From Trichobilharzia szidati (Eukaryota > Platyhelminthes > Trematoda > Strigeidida > Schistosomatidae), in the NCBI GenBank assembly GCA_944472155.2, contig OX235271.1, forward strand, positions 21,087,710 through 21,151,709: a stretch of 64,000 nt of DNA, written 5' to 3'. Every line of letters starts with the position of its first letter. The stretch's first letter is position 1. This document shows positions 25,555 through 36,312 of the stretch, one piece after another. The notes beneath the pieces are model-generated. The model was not told where the DNA came from. It did not search any database and worked only from the letters and a program-made list of their open reading frames with translations. Made by a program: the position numbers and the translations under genes.

Positions 25555-25950
25555 TTACAGGATTTCATCATGGGCTTACATTGTTTAGAGAACCACCGGA
25601 AAACCTGCAGGGAGTACTGTAGAGCTGTTCTGTCCTAGTTTGGGACTCTTCGTCACTACGCACTCACCACAGGGGATTAAACCCAAGACGTTTTGGTTAC
25701 AAGATTAGCGAGCTCGAGGACCACTAAGCCACTGGGATCCGATCCAATGACCAGCCAGCCCATGAATTCGAACTTCTGCCAATTCACGATATATCGTGAC
25801 CACTAGACAATATCTTCGAGTATATGTCCTCAAACCCGACCTGCTTCACCCTACTGGTCACGACTTCACACTAGAACCCCAGGTAATTACCTACCTGAAT
25901 AGGACAAGTTGCCAGTGAGTATCTCATTGATATTCAAGTATTGGGTAGTA
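25555..25950 (-). mobile_element. Hammerhead-bearing SINE copy
   Basis: Minus-strand copy with the same tail (GATTTCATCATGGGCTTACA on the plus strand), hammerhead position (25614-25659) and tRNA-like head as the copy at 55983-56330, whose flanking text it shares to about 25950. A truncated second tail (GGTTACAGGATTTCATCGTG) follows at about 25968-26020. Confidence 0.75.
25614..25659 (-). ncRNA. Decayed hammerhead ribozyme motif
   Basis: Stem II (GTCC, loop, GGAC) is intact. The core reads ACGAAGA (C3 and U4 changed), GAA has become AGA, and cleavage-site C17 is A. Inactive by inspection. Confidence 0.5.
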
Positions 25951-26029
25951 AGGATTTGATTAATTGGTTACAGGATTTCATCGTGAGCTGACGTTGGTTA
26001 GAGAAACATTGGTCAGAGAGTATATATTT

Positions 26030-26650
26030 GACAAAGAATTCAATTCAACAAAGATTATGTACAATTTGTCCATCTTTGACATTCAGCTAAATACTGTAGA
26101 AATTTGTTGTTGTTTAGGATTGCACACATCACACTAAAACAGAATAAATTTGAACTACATGGAATAAATTGATTTCAATAGAATTGCACAAAGTGTACTC
26201 GTTCAAGTGGAAAGTATCATTTCACCAGTAACAAAATACCCCATTCTAAATAAGAATTTCATCTTCGCTTTCATGTGAAACGCTCAGCTGAAATGAACAG
26301 AGAAACAGAATGAATCCATAATGATTATATCCTCTGATTCGACTTCTGTCAATATTTGACAGGCTATTTATACTACTTCTAAAAGCAACTAGTATTATTC
26401 ACATTTACGACTTATTCAATTTTTTCAAGAATCTATAATTCATGATTTAACTGCACTTATCTGCATCATCTTTCATTTCACTTTCACTTCAGCGTATTTC
26501 ACTTTCATCAAAGCAGAAGCACACCTTCATCATGAAGTCATCTCATGCCCTGTTCACACTATCTCCTCAATCTTCTCCTTCAATCCTTTCCTATTACTGT
26601 GAGAAATGTCATGAGATCTTAGCTTAATCATTCCCATGGACTGACTGTTT
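26030..26650. other. No recognised feature
   Basis: AT-rich sequence before the 3' end of the minus-strand CR1-like element. I see no gene or repeat. Confidence 0.35.
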
Positions 26651-26654
26651 ACAG

Positions 26655-28260
26655 TTTACAATTTATCTAGGATAGTAGGCTATATGCCTGTGTTAATCCT
26701 TTCGATTCGTTACACACAGGAGATCCAATCTCGCCTTGAATGAATCAACAGATGGCGCTGATACGACATGTTCCGGTAGGGAGTTCCAATGGTTCACAAT
26801 TCGATGCGAAAAACCGATCTCCAAACGCAGACGATTCGACCGTGTCTTTTGAACCTTGAGGTGATGTCCTCGCAATTGGTTGGTGCTAGAAGGAAGAAAT
26901 AAATTAGATAAATTAGCTCCAAAATCATTTCTTAGGATACGGTATGCTAGTATTAGGTCACCCCTAAGTCTTCTGTATGACAGTGGAAATAAACCCAGTC
27001 GACTTAACCTCTCCTCATATGAGAGGGTTGAGAAACCCTTTATTAGCTTAGTCCCTACTCTTTGCACCCTTTCTAATAAGTCCATTTCGTATTTGAAACA
27101 CGGGCTCGCTGCCTGGATCCCATACTCCAAATGAGGTCTGATATAAGTCGGATATGATACACGAAATATATCAGCGTCAAAGTTCACAAAAGCCTTGTGT
27201 ATGGCCCATAATATTCGAAAACCCTTAGTGGCTGCAGCTCTACAGTTTGTTGTTGCTTTCAAGTCATACTGCACAACCACGCCCAAGTCCTTGTACTCAG
27301 TAACCACTGGGAGAGTAATGCCATTCATTGAGTAATTGTGCACGTGACTATGAGATACATGCATAACTACACTCTTGCTTAATCTCCAAGGCCCAGTGCT
27401 TACACCAATCACTTAACAAGTTTAAATCTTCCTGCAAAGCAAGTTGATCACTGTCATTGTTTAAAGCCCTCCATATCTTGATGTCATCAGCAAACAGTAA
27501 GCAGGATGACCTAACTACCGATGGAATCTCATTAACATAAATCAGGAAAAGAAGTGGGCCTAGAATTATACCCTGAGGAACGCCACTCTTAACCGATTCC
27601 CATGTTGATAAAACCCTGTTAACTCGTACTCATTGTCTTCTGTTCTTTAGAAAGTTTTGAATCCAGTCGGCAACCACTTTATTGATTCCCATACTACCTA
27701 ACTTTACTAGAAGATCTGAATGAGAAACCCTGTCAAACGCCTTGCTAAGGTCGATAAATATGACATCCACCGGTATATTAGGATCAGCTGAGCTTGCCCA
27801 ACTTTCTCTGGCCAAAAGAAGGTTGGTCAAGCAAGAATGACCTGCTCTAAAACCATGCTGTTCCACAGCGAAAAGTTTGTTCCCTTCAATGAGCTGAATG
27901 ATAGCATCACGAATTATTCTTTCTAGTAGTTTAACAACAATACTGGTTAAACTAACAGGACGACAGTTCTGAACTAAGTTTCTAGATCCGGTTTTTGAGA
28001 CCGGACTAATGATGGCATCTTTCCAGTCTCTTGGACATTTAGACTGGTCCAGAGACATATTGAAGATTACCGACAATGGCTCGGCTATGTTTTCAGCCAA
28101 TGCTGTTAATACACGTGGGTGGAGTTCATCAGGGAAATTATGTTGTCGAAATGTTGACACAACGATTCTCTGGCATAAAGCATTGCAAACAAATAACCAC
28201 ATGAGACTTTGAAGAGTATGTATATATATGTATATTTTCCAGTTGAATAAACTTTCTTGG
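26655..28260 (-). mobile_element. CR1-like non-LTR reverse transcriptase, 5'-truncated, nearly intact
   Basis: Minus-strand RT in two main frames. The upstream part (28260 to 27630) shows DELHPRVLTALAENI, CPRDWKDAIISPVSKTGS, RPVSLTSIVVKLLERII, EQHGFRAGHSC and FIDLSKAFDRVSHSDLL. After a single in-frame TGA at 27627-27629 the frame continues with SGVPQGIILGPLLFLIYVNE and the catalytic LFADDIKIW. A frameshift near 27390 leads into the downstream frame (27412-26693) ending FKARLDLLCVTNRKD. No endonuclease is left. One nonsense codon and one frameshift suggest a fairly young copy. It differs clearly from the neighbour at 29-32 kb. Confidence 0.88.
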
Positions 28261-28574
28261 AAAATTCTACGTCGAAACATTACCCCGCAGTCGCTTAACT
28301 TCACTGTATTTATGTCTTCTGTTACCTACAAATCGATTCAATATTGTGCCTTTCGAATACGTCGAGACTAGTCATCTGAACAGGCAGGTGGCCCAGTGTA
28401 ATTTCAACTCAGTACCCATGATCTAATATGAACTAAGAGGTATGATCTAATATGCTCACTTGAGCTAGAATTGTCCACAAACCAATAAATAACTCAATGA
28501 ATTTCATATGATCGATCGCTGAAATATATAGGAGGTGATTTAGAGAAGTTATTGGGGTAACGTGTTTGGTCTCA

Positions 28575-28690
28575 CGATCAACCTACTCATTTTTAATCCA
28601 CTTTTAGAAGTTTGCCGGCTTGTAATCGAACTCCTGACACTAACGCGGTTGGCGAGTGTTCTATCACTGACCCACCAACGCATTGCATAT
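28575..28690 (-). mobile_element. tRNA-related SINE remnant
   Basis: On the minus strand: a word like GGTCAGTGATAGAACACTCG (A-box area), then GGAGTTCGATTACAAG (B-box area), GCCGGCAAAC and an A-rich end. It resembles the SINE at 20941 in layout. Head only; the rest is eroded. Confidence 0.5.
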
Positions 28691-28930
28691 AACCCAGTTA
28701 TCTCCATAAACAAAACTTCAACTGTTCGCACGCTTGAAATGGCAGTAGGTGAAATAGGATATCTCTCCTGGTTTCATCGATTTTTATGCATCAGTTTCGA
28801 TGGCAATTTTATCACAACATGCATTGGTGAGATCCATCCACTGAAGTTACATGGTGATAAATGAGGTGGTTGTATATTACTTACTCACAAGTAGCATGAA
28901 TTTTGCGTAGATAAAACTGTATACTGCCTT

Positions 28931-31900
28931 CATAATAATAATAATAATAATCACTTTATTCCACAACAATAACAATTTACAGCATGGAATTTTCAGCGTT
29001 TCATTTTACATATTGCATTGGTTTAGCTCTTTTTATAATTATATAAATGTATAAAATTTTAAAAATATTAATAGTTAATAGGAAAAATAAAAACCCCAAC
29101 AAAATACACCATTTCTAGGTCATAGTGAATAATAAATAAATAATATAACAAATCACACATGCAATAATATGCATCATTACATTTTTTAGTTTAGTTAATG
29201 ATTTAGAAGTTGTAAAAGTTCTTTTCTGATATTCGTCTCTTCACACAATACTCGTGCCAAATATGGTACGGTCGAATTTTTATATTTTGTAGTACGAGCA
29301 TAAATGTTTATGAAATTTCTTCTGGTCTTACCCGAAGAGATACAAGGAAACAAATGTGAATAAAGAGGATGTTCACTATCAGACAAAATAACTTTAGCTA
29401 AGTGTTTACAAGAATTCAAATGCCTATTGACAACAGTGTCGGTTAGTTGAGTCAAAGGGATAGCACTGACCCTACTTACAGCCCTCAATGTTCTTCGTAG
29501 TATTATATGGTCTTTTTTGAGTAGCCCAGGGAAGAATAATGGGGAACAATAAAGAATAATGGGCAAAACACATGAATTAATAAATTGTATGAGAAGAGAT
29601 TGGGTTATACCTGAGTGCCTCAACTTCTTTATGTAATAAGTCAGACGGAAAACTTTCTTAGAAACTATAAGAATATGAGACGACCAGCAAAGGTTTGAAG
29701 AGAAACTAATGCCAAGATAAGAAACACTTGACTTACTCTCTATCATGGTACCATCAATATTACAACAATCATGAGATTGGATCAATCCATGCATGTCTTT
29801 TTCACTTCTCAAGCTGAAATCAACAGTATTACATTTAGTTGGATTTAGTTTAAGACCATTGGAGCTAGACCAATCCTTAACTTCAGTTAAGAAGCCATTC
29901 ATATGGGAACAATCCAATGTGGAAACTACAGGGACAGAAACGGTCAGATCATCAGCATACTTAATGAAGTTAACTTTGGGTGAGTTCGGAAGGTCATGCA
30001 AAAAGAAAGAGAAAAGAAATGGAGAAAGTACTGCTCCTTGAGGCACACCACTTTCAGTTAGCTGAGAAGTGGAGCGCTTTCCAGCCAAAACAGTATGCTG
30101 TTTCCTATCCTTAAAATAAGAAGACAGCCATCTAGTTGCCCAGGACTCTGTCTGTGCTGAAATCATCTTTCCTAATAAAAGTGTCCTAGGAACAGAGTCG
30201 AAAGCTGCAGTATAGTCTAAAAAAGCTGTTCGAACGAACTTAGCACCCTTATCAAGGCAGGAAACAATATTGTGGTGTAGTACAATGGCTGCATCTAATG
30301 TACTTCTTCCACACTTATAAGCAAACTGCTTAGGGTCACTAAAAGCTTTTAAAGAAGGTTTAAGAGTATTCAAAAGAAGTTTCTCCATAGTTTTCAAAAA
30401 AGGAGATGTTATAGCGACCGGTCTAAACTTTATACCTGCTCCAGATGATGATTTCTGTACAGGTACAACCTTGATTTCTTTCCAGTCAGCAGGTACCGTT
30501 TCCTTGTTGAATGATGCATTAAAGATTTGAGTAAGAGGATGACACAAGATGTCTGCACACTTTTGAAGAAGAATGCCTGGTACACCATCTGGACCAAGGC
30601 TGTGTGTTGGATTTAAAGATTTCAAACATAATAGTACATCCTCTTCTTTAAAACCCGGAAAATTACCATTATCTTGACTAGTTACATCAGGTACAGGTAT
30701 ATTAATTTGTTTCATGATAAATGATTTGTTTAAAGCATTAACATCAGAATAAGCATCAACAGACATTTGTTTTTTACTTGTAAGTTTATTGAAAAGTTTC
30801 CAAATGTTTGAAGGATTTTTACATGATAAAAATTTTTCATTATATAGTCTGTTCAATCTTTCTATTTCAATTTTTATAAGGGTGTTTATTTTACGGACAC
30901 CAGTATTATCACAATTCTTATACAACTTCTCTTTTTGTCTTCTAAGTTTTTTCAGCTGCAAAGAAGAGATTCTGTCAAATCTCGAAAACAGTGTTTCATA
31001 TGGACAGCAAATATCCAAACAAAACTTCAGATAATCGGTTATATTAGAGACAGTAGCATCCAACTTATCGTCAGTAAATAGTTCCCAGTTGGTATCATAC
31101 AACATGCTTCTTAGTGCTAGAATGTTATCATGGGAATATGAACGTTCATGTATCTTCTTTGTTAAATGACTAAACAATTTTTGTTGTTGTAACTTGCCGT
31201 ACACTTTCGGTAAAATACGAATAATGCAGTGGTCAGAGTTTAACAAAGGAGCTCTCCTTCGGGTTTCATATACATCACGGTCGTTTATGAAAACCAGGTC
31301 TAGTGATTTGTCCAGACGTGTATTAAACTTGACTAGATTCTCATGACCAAGTGAAGTAAGAAAGCTGTGATCACATGAATTAAAATCACCACAGACTATA
31401 GACAGCGAGTTTCCGAATGCAGGAGCAGCGAATTCAGTAAATTCATCTGCAAACGTAACTATATTTGAAAGGCTACAATTGGGTGTTATGTAGATATTTG
31501 TTATGTATATGTAAGAATATTTACTTAAGTGTTTTGGGCGACACCTGACGGTTATGCAGTCTATATTGTCACTAGAATAATTGAAGCAAACGTGATTTGA
31601 TGTAGACCAACTTGTGTTTATAAAAGTGGCTACCCCTCCTCCACATTTTTTCTTAGAACTTTTTCTATCTTGTCGAAAAACTTTATATCCATTTATTGAA
31701 ACTAGATTATCATCATAATGCTGGTGCAGCCAAGTCTCTTGTATTGCTAAAACGCCAGCGTTTCGATAAACATTAGAATACATTAGGGATTGAAGATAAT
31801 CCATTTTGTTGGACAGGGATCTACAATTAGTGCTAACGAGTTCAGGAATAGTCATTTGATTAATTTGTGTACGTTTCAGTGCACGCTGCCATCCACAGTG

Positions 31901-32090
31901 ATGCTTTTTTCTCAATTTTTGTGGATGACACAACGCAGTAGGTTGTAATGATTTTAAAAATGCGCGATTATAAATAATACGATTAGAACACATTATTGAT
32001 AAATTAAAACAAAATTAAAAGAGCAAACCAAAGCAATTTTGCAAAATGTGGTAAGGTGGAATTTTTGGTAGCCCTATGTTCAAGCAGGCC
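28931..32090 (-). mobile_element. CR1/Rex1-like non-LTR retrotransposon, apparently full length
   Basis: Holds the intact ORF at 29195-31993 with a short 5' leader (GGCGGCCTGCTTGAACATAG on the minus strand, near 32090) and a 3' UTR ending in AATAAAGTGATTATTATTATT, so the element ends in an ATT-type microsatellite (28931-28949). The same 3' end appears at 36313 in another copy. Intactness suggests recent movement. Confidence 0.87.
29195..31993 (-). CDS. Retrotransposon endonuclease-reverse transcriptase, 932 residues, intact
   Basis: One uninterrupted ORF. Residues about 50-260 are an apurinic-type endonuclease: LVSTNCRSLSNKMDYL (52-67), QETW (85-88), GDFNS (202-206) and the terminal SDH (253-255). 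RT follows: LGPDGVPGILL (466-476), VPADWKEIKVVPV (500-512), FRPVAITSPFLKTMEKLL (523-540), FLDYTAAFDSVPRTLL (591-606), SGVPQGAVLSPFLF (648-661) and the catalytic KYADDL (678-683). The C-terminus carries the conserved stretch around VNRHLNS, found again as fragments at 5.7, 33.6 and 38.9 kb. It would nick target DNA and copy its own RNA. The first ATG lies upstream of the endonuclease; MTIPELVSTN at residue 47 is an alternative start. CR1/Rex1 assignment is by motif style only. Confidence 0.92.
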   Translation of the reverse strand: MCSNRIIYNRAFLKSLQPTALCHPQKLRKKHHCGWQRALKRTQINQMTIPELVSTNCRSLSNKMDYLQSLMYSNVYRNAGVLAIQETWLHQHYDDNLVSINGYKVFRQDRKSSKKKCGGGVATFINTSWSTSNHVCFNYSSDNIDCITVRCRPKHLSKYSYIYITNIYITPNCSLSNIVTFADEFTEFAAPAFGNSLSIVCGDFNSCDHSFLTSLGHENLVKFNTRLDKSLDLVFINDRDVYETRRRAPLLNSDHCIIRILPKVYGKLQQQKLFSHLTKKIHERSYSHDNILALRSMLYDTNWELFTDDKLDATVSNITDYLKFCLDICCPYETLFSRFDRISSLQLKKLRRQKEKLYKNCDNTGVRKINTLIKIEIERLNRLYNEKFLSCKNPSNIWKLFNKLTSKKQMSVDAYSDVNALNKSFIMKQINIPVPDVTSQDNGNFPGFKEEDVLLCLKSLNPTHSLGPDGVPGILLQKCADILCHPLTQIFNASFNKETVPADWKEIKVVPVQKSSSGAGIKFRPVAITSPFLKTMEKLLLNTLKPSLKAFSDPKQFAYKCGRSTLDAAIVLHHNIVSCLDKGAKFVRTAFLDYTAAFDSVPRTLLLGKMISAQTESWATRWLSSYFKDRKQHTVLAGKRSTSQLTESGVPQGAVLSPFLFSFFLHDLPNSPKVNFIKYADDLTVSVPVVSTLDCSHMNGFLTEVKDWSSSNGLKLNPTKCNTVDFSLRSEKDMHGLIQSHDCCNIDGTMIESKSSVSYLGISFSSNLCWSSHILIVSKKVFRLTYYIKKLRHSGITQSLLIQFINSCVLPIILYCSPLFFPGLLKKDHIILRRTLRAVSRVSAIPLTQLTDTVVNRHLNSCKHLAKVILSDSEHPLYSHLFPCISSGKTRRNFINIYARTTKYKNSTVPYLARVLCEETNIRKELLQLLNH

Positions 32091-32399
32091 GCCGTATGAG
32101 TCTGATGGTTCACGGAAAATTGTGGGACACAGTCAAACTTCATTGAAAATATCGACATGCACACAGATCAATCCTTCCTAAATTTGTGACATTTGTCAGT
32201 TTGAAACAAGACAAATAAGTGAACAACATTGTTGTTTTCTTATAAGTCTTTTTCAGACATTCCTCCGATTTCCACAGATTAATGTAGAAATATTTAACCG
32301 AATGACGGTGATTTCGTCGATCAAAAAATTGTAATAATATTGTTAATAATGTAGTAACACAATTGAAAGTCATTGATAACGATGATTTTATTGATAACA

Positions 32400-32760
32400 T
32401 TTGAAGAAGACTAATTGAAGACTAATTACACCGATATTACAATATACATTTGAGTATAATAGAGAATGCAAGTAATTTATCTTGTTTGTGCTCATAATCA
32501 CAGGAACAGTCATCAAATGCATTGGAGTACGCTTTAAAGCTCGTTGCCATCCACCATGAAGCTTTTCCTCGAGTTTGTTAGAAACTAGTAAATCAGCCGG
32601 TTGGAAACGTTTTAAATAACCGCGAGAGTGAACAATACGACTAGGACACACAATTGTATGATTGAAATAGAACAAATCCGAGGAAATAGATGCAATATGT
32701 AGGATGGAAATTTCGGTAGCCCAAGATTTAAGCAGGCCGCCGTTTCATATAGCATATGCA
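32400..32760 (-). mobile_element. 5'-end-only fragment of a related CR1-like element
   Basis: Minus-strand frame (32388-32675) reads GWQRALKRTPMHLMTVP and YLHSLLYSNVYCNIGV, matching the first 80 residues of the neighbouring intact ORF, and its leader repeats GGCGGCCTGCTTAAATCTTG. It breaks off after the QETW position. Fragments keeping the 5' end and losing the 3' end are not explained by ordinary 5' truncation, so recombination or deletion is likely. Confidence 0.75.
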
Positions 32761-32879
32761 TTGAGAAACGAAGGCATGCAATTCCATTGATGTCTGCTCG
32801 CCACCACCAGTAATTTCATTGAAAAGCTTCCGCATGATCGAGGCAGTTTCAATTGTTATTTTCATGCTCTAGAACTCAC

Positions 32880-33260
32880 TAAAGCGTGTGGAACATGTGG
32901 AACTCAAAGATCCACTGAAAATGTGTGGGAGAGTCATACACTCATAAGACAGCCTCTAAATATCAAGACAACTCCACTATCCACCGTCACCTGAGAGAAT
33001 GACAATCCACACACACCTCGACAATACGCAACCCGGGGTAATGGGTGAGGATATTTCTCACTGCAAATCAACTCCCTGTGCTTTCGTCTCAATATCCGTG
33101 AACAAATCGAACGGAGGTGGTTGTGTACGAGGTGAGTTAACTCAGGTGGTTAATTTTGTAATACGTGTCTAGGGAAAAGCTGTCGTTATATCAAATCTCA
33201 CTTTCATCCAGTTTCAAACGTGTTATGTCAAGTAACTTCACACAGATTGAATATCTGCTG
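32880..33260 (-). repeat. Inverted partial copy of the 1.6-kb repeat
   Basis: Complement of about 7720-8140, for example GACAATCCACACACACCTCG and CACTGCAAATCAACTCCC. Diverged by small indels. Confidence 0.75.
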
Positions 33261-33539
33261 CAGACTGTGGAACGATGTGCAGTAGCCTCGTATACGTATT
33301 ATTGACACATATGTTCAATGTTCTGTACTGGTGACAGGTGAAACAGTAAGACGACAAGTGACTGCACATATATCGACGTAAGATACAACAAGTACAGTGA
33401 TGAATCACACAGACCACGTCTAATCAAGTGGAACAAACTCAAATTTCTCATGTAGTAGAAAGGAAACCAGCCATCTATTACCCACGGAAGGCTGGGTGGC
33501 TGAGTGGCTCCCTGCCTGCCTGCCTACCTGGCATCACTC

Positions 33540-33737
33540 AACCTCCACTTTTACAATTTGTCAACTCTCACGTCTTACCTGTTGTTGTTCATCGCCCACC
33601 CGGGGTCTTTCCTGTGCCATTCAGTCAGAAGGGACTATGTCATTTTGCACAGGGTATTGATAGTTGTCAGTAGGGTAGTGAGTGTACCAGTCAGTCAGCT
33701 CATTAATACTGTAATCGACAGATGCTTGAATTCATGA
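33540..33737 (+). mobile_element. CR1-like C-terminal fragment, second copy
   Basis: Near-identical to 5684-5873 (FIAHPGSFLCHSVRRDYVIL and RVVSVPVSQLINTVIDRCLNS) and likewise followed by the same repeat block. It joins the block that ends near 35640. Confidence 0.7.
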
Positions 33738-34173
33738 GATGAGTGGTTCAAATCCATGTTGTCTGACACTCAGCACCCTCCATATTCACAGGTCGCCCCT
33801 TGAAACCCATTGGGTAAGACTAGAATTCATTATACAAGATAATTCACTCTCACAACAGAGAAGAGAATCTCAACGACAACTTATTTGGCTCGCCCTCCAG
33901 TCTTAAGCGTGAGACCTACACCTTACTATGTAAATAGCACAAAAAATGACTTTTACATCTTCTCCTCTTTGTAATTTACAGTGAATCCGTTTCAATTATC
34001 TTGTGGTCTGACTTATTCACCTTGTTATCATTACTATAATTATTGTTGTTGTTTTACAATTTTTGTATAGATTTTGGCTTCAATGTTACTGCCAATGTCG
34101 GAATATTGCTACCATTAATTCTGGCTGCCTTTTCCCTGTGCTTCAAAAATCTTTTTTCTGTATTGTCCTTCAG

Positions 34174-34860
34174 TTAATTAGATGCAATATTGTAGCAAAT
34201 GCTTAGAATTCCATTCTCTCTCATAATTACTCTTTTGCAGTAAAACAAAGGATTATCAATGTTATCATAGATATTAGTATTGCTAGTCATGTCATCATCA
34301 TTATTTTTGCAGATATCAATAGTGACACGGTTGTGTTGTGGATCCTAGTTGATTCTTCTGAATGCAGCATTGTGTGGGCTCAAATGCAAAGCAAATTCAA
34401 AGTTGAGTTAATTAGATGCGATATTGTAGCAAATGCTTAGAATTCCATTCTCTCTCATAATTACTCTTTTGCAGTAAAACAAAGGATTATCAATGTTATC
34501 ATAGATATTAGTATTGCTAGTCATGTCATCATCATTATTTTTGCAGATATCAATAGTGACACGGTTGTGTTGTGGATCCTAGTTGATTCTTCTAAATGCA
34601 GCATTGTGTGGGCTCAAATGCAAAGCAAATTCAAAGTTGAGTTAATTAGATGCGATATTGTAGCAAATGCTTAGAATTCCTTTCTCTCTCATAATTACTC
34701 TTTTGCAGTAAAACAAAGGATTATCAATGTTATCATAGATATTAGTATTGCTAGTCATGTCATCATCATTATTTTTGCAGATATCAATAGTGACACGGTT
34801 GTGTTGTGGATCCTAGTTGATTCTTCTGAATGCAGCATTGTGTGGGCTCAAATTCAAATC
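34174..34860. repeat. 234-bp tandem repeat, about three copies
   Basis: TTAATTAGATGC starts at 34174, 34408 and 34642, an exact 234-bp period. The last copy diverges after about 34850. Two copies occur inverted at about 63300-63745, one at about 6330-6560, and a partial inverted copy at about 37395-37570. Confidence 0.92.
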
Positions 34861-35009
34861 ACCGAAAACTAGTTAGTGCATGTTATTGATATTGTGGTTA
34901 GTGAGTGACTGAGTGGCTGAGTGAATGAAGTGAAGTGAGGCTGATATTCATCTGGCAGTAACACTGTCCTCTAACTAATCTTTCTCACCCTCTCTCTCTC
35001 TCTGTCTCT

Positions 35010-35640
35010 CTGAGTCGACCACAAACACTTGAAAATATGGGTAGCTTACTAGAGGTGCATGCAGTGACGGTTGAAGTGATCGCATAACAGTCATGCAATG
35101 ACTCCATATTCGATCACTGTTCCCCTTTTGCGTGGCATATAACCGCTGCCATTCGGAAACTGATAGACTGACGCGTTCAGTTCTTGAGAATTTCTGAATG
35201 TGACTGTGACCGACAATTGAATACAGCTCGCATTAACTGCCTCATTTCCGAGAATTCTGCCAAGACGGTAGCATACAACACGTTCAATGCCCAGCATGAC
35301 GTCGTCATTCGAATGGTCGAACAGAACACTTGGTCGAGAGAAGTACAGATACAGTATCCCAAAAGAATAGGAGAAGCTACTCACAAATTGCTTCAAATAT
35401 TCATTTCGTGTTTGGCTTATTCTGATGACCACTGCTGCATCCAAGAACAGCACTCTTAGACACACCACTGACACAGATCCTTAAAGTATTCTCCCTTGGT
35501 TGTTGAGTAGCTTAAAATCCCTTGGCTAGAAATCTCACTATCGAATAGTCAAATGAGGCATTCTGGAGAGTGGAAACAAACGATATAACGTTTCGGACAT
35601 TTATTTTGTTTTATTTATTTCATCAACTAAACGGAATTAT
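35010..35640 (-). repeat. Inverted repeat arm with 127-codon frame
   Basis: Complement of 62547-63170. The minus-strand frame 35091-35474 encodes 127 residues, differing at only a few positions from the frame at 62670-63053 (RISQTRNEYLKQFVSSFSYS shared). No known domain. The older copies at 9.3 and 11.4 kb have lost the frame, so I treat it as repeat DNA. Confidence 0.8.
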
Positions 35641-35947
35641 ACACACTGCTTTGATTCCACTGTCATCAATGTAAATTTTCCATATGACTATTAGACATAA
35701 CACTAGATAATTTATTCTGTCAATGTCTCATTCTCAATTAGATACTTTTCTTGCTTAATAATTTGTCTATTTTGTATAGGAATGCAGTTAATAGTATAAA
35801 ACTTTGTATGTTCTCTTCTGAATTAGGCAGCTAGAATTACAGTGATTAATAAATTTTTGTTTTTAAACTTCAAAATAAAAGTCAAAACGAGTAAATTACA
35901 CAGTCGAATATCAACCTGTCTCAACATATTCTCTGATAAATAGAATT

Positions 35948-36095
35948 TTCAAGTGTTGGTTTGTAGGGATTTGATTGGTTACAGAATTTCATCATGAGCT
36001 GACATTATTTACAGAACCATTGGAAAACCTGGGAGTACTGGACAGCTGTTTCGTCCTAGTTTGGGACTCTTCATCAGTACGCACCTACCGGGATT
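35948..36095 (-). mobile_element. Hammerhead-bearing SINE fragment inserted in the NPP 3' end copy
   Basis: Splits the duplicate where the original (18985-18995) is continuous. It keeps the family tail and the ribozyme region (36035-36080) but lacks the tRNA-like head. Confidence 0.8.
36035..36080 (-). ncRNA. Hammerhead ribozyme motif, near-consensus
   Basis: On the minus strand: stem I GTACTG with CAGTAC (six perfect pairs), core ATGAAGA (C3 is A), stem II GTCC/GGAC with a seven-base loop, GAA, stem III ACAG/CTGT, then C17. The C3 change is the only departure from consensus, but C3 normally pairs with G8, so activity is doubtful. Confidence 0.65.
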
Positions 36096-36312
36096 ATCCA
36101 TAAGTCTGCATGTTTGAACTTGCACACAGTCAGACAGAGAGTAGGAGGACTGTTCAATTGAAAGCAATCATACTTCTAGAATATGGGAGATGATCTGTTC
36201 TCGTTCCGTCATCATTTTCTTTTCCTTACTAATGTTGTTGTTATTACTATTGTTGTTGTATTAAAATAAGTTTCTTAAAGAATACAGTGATCTTTATCAC
36301 ATTTTATATATG

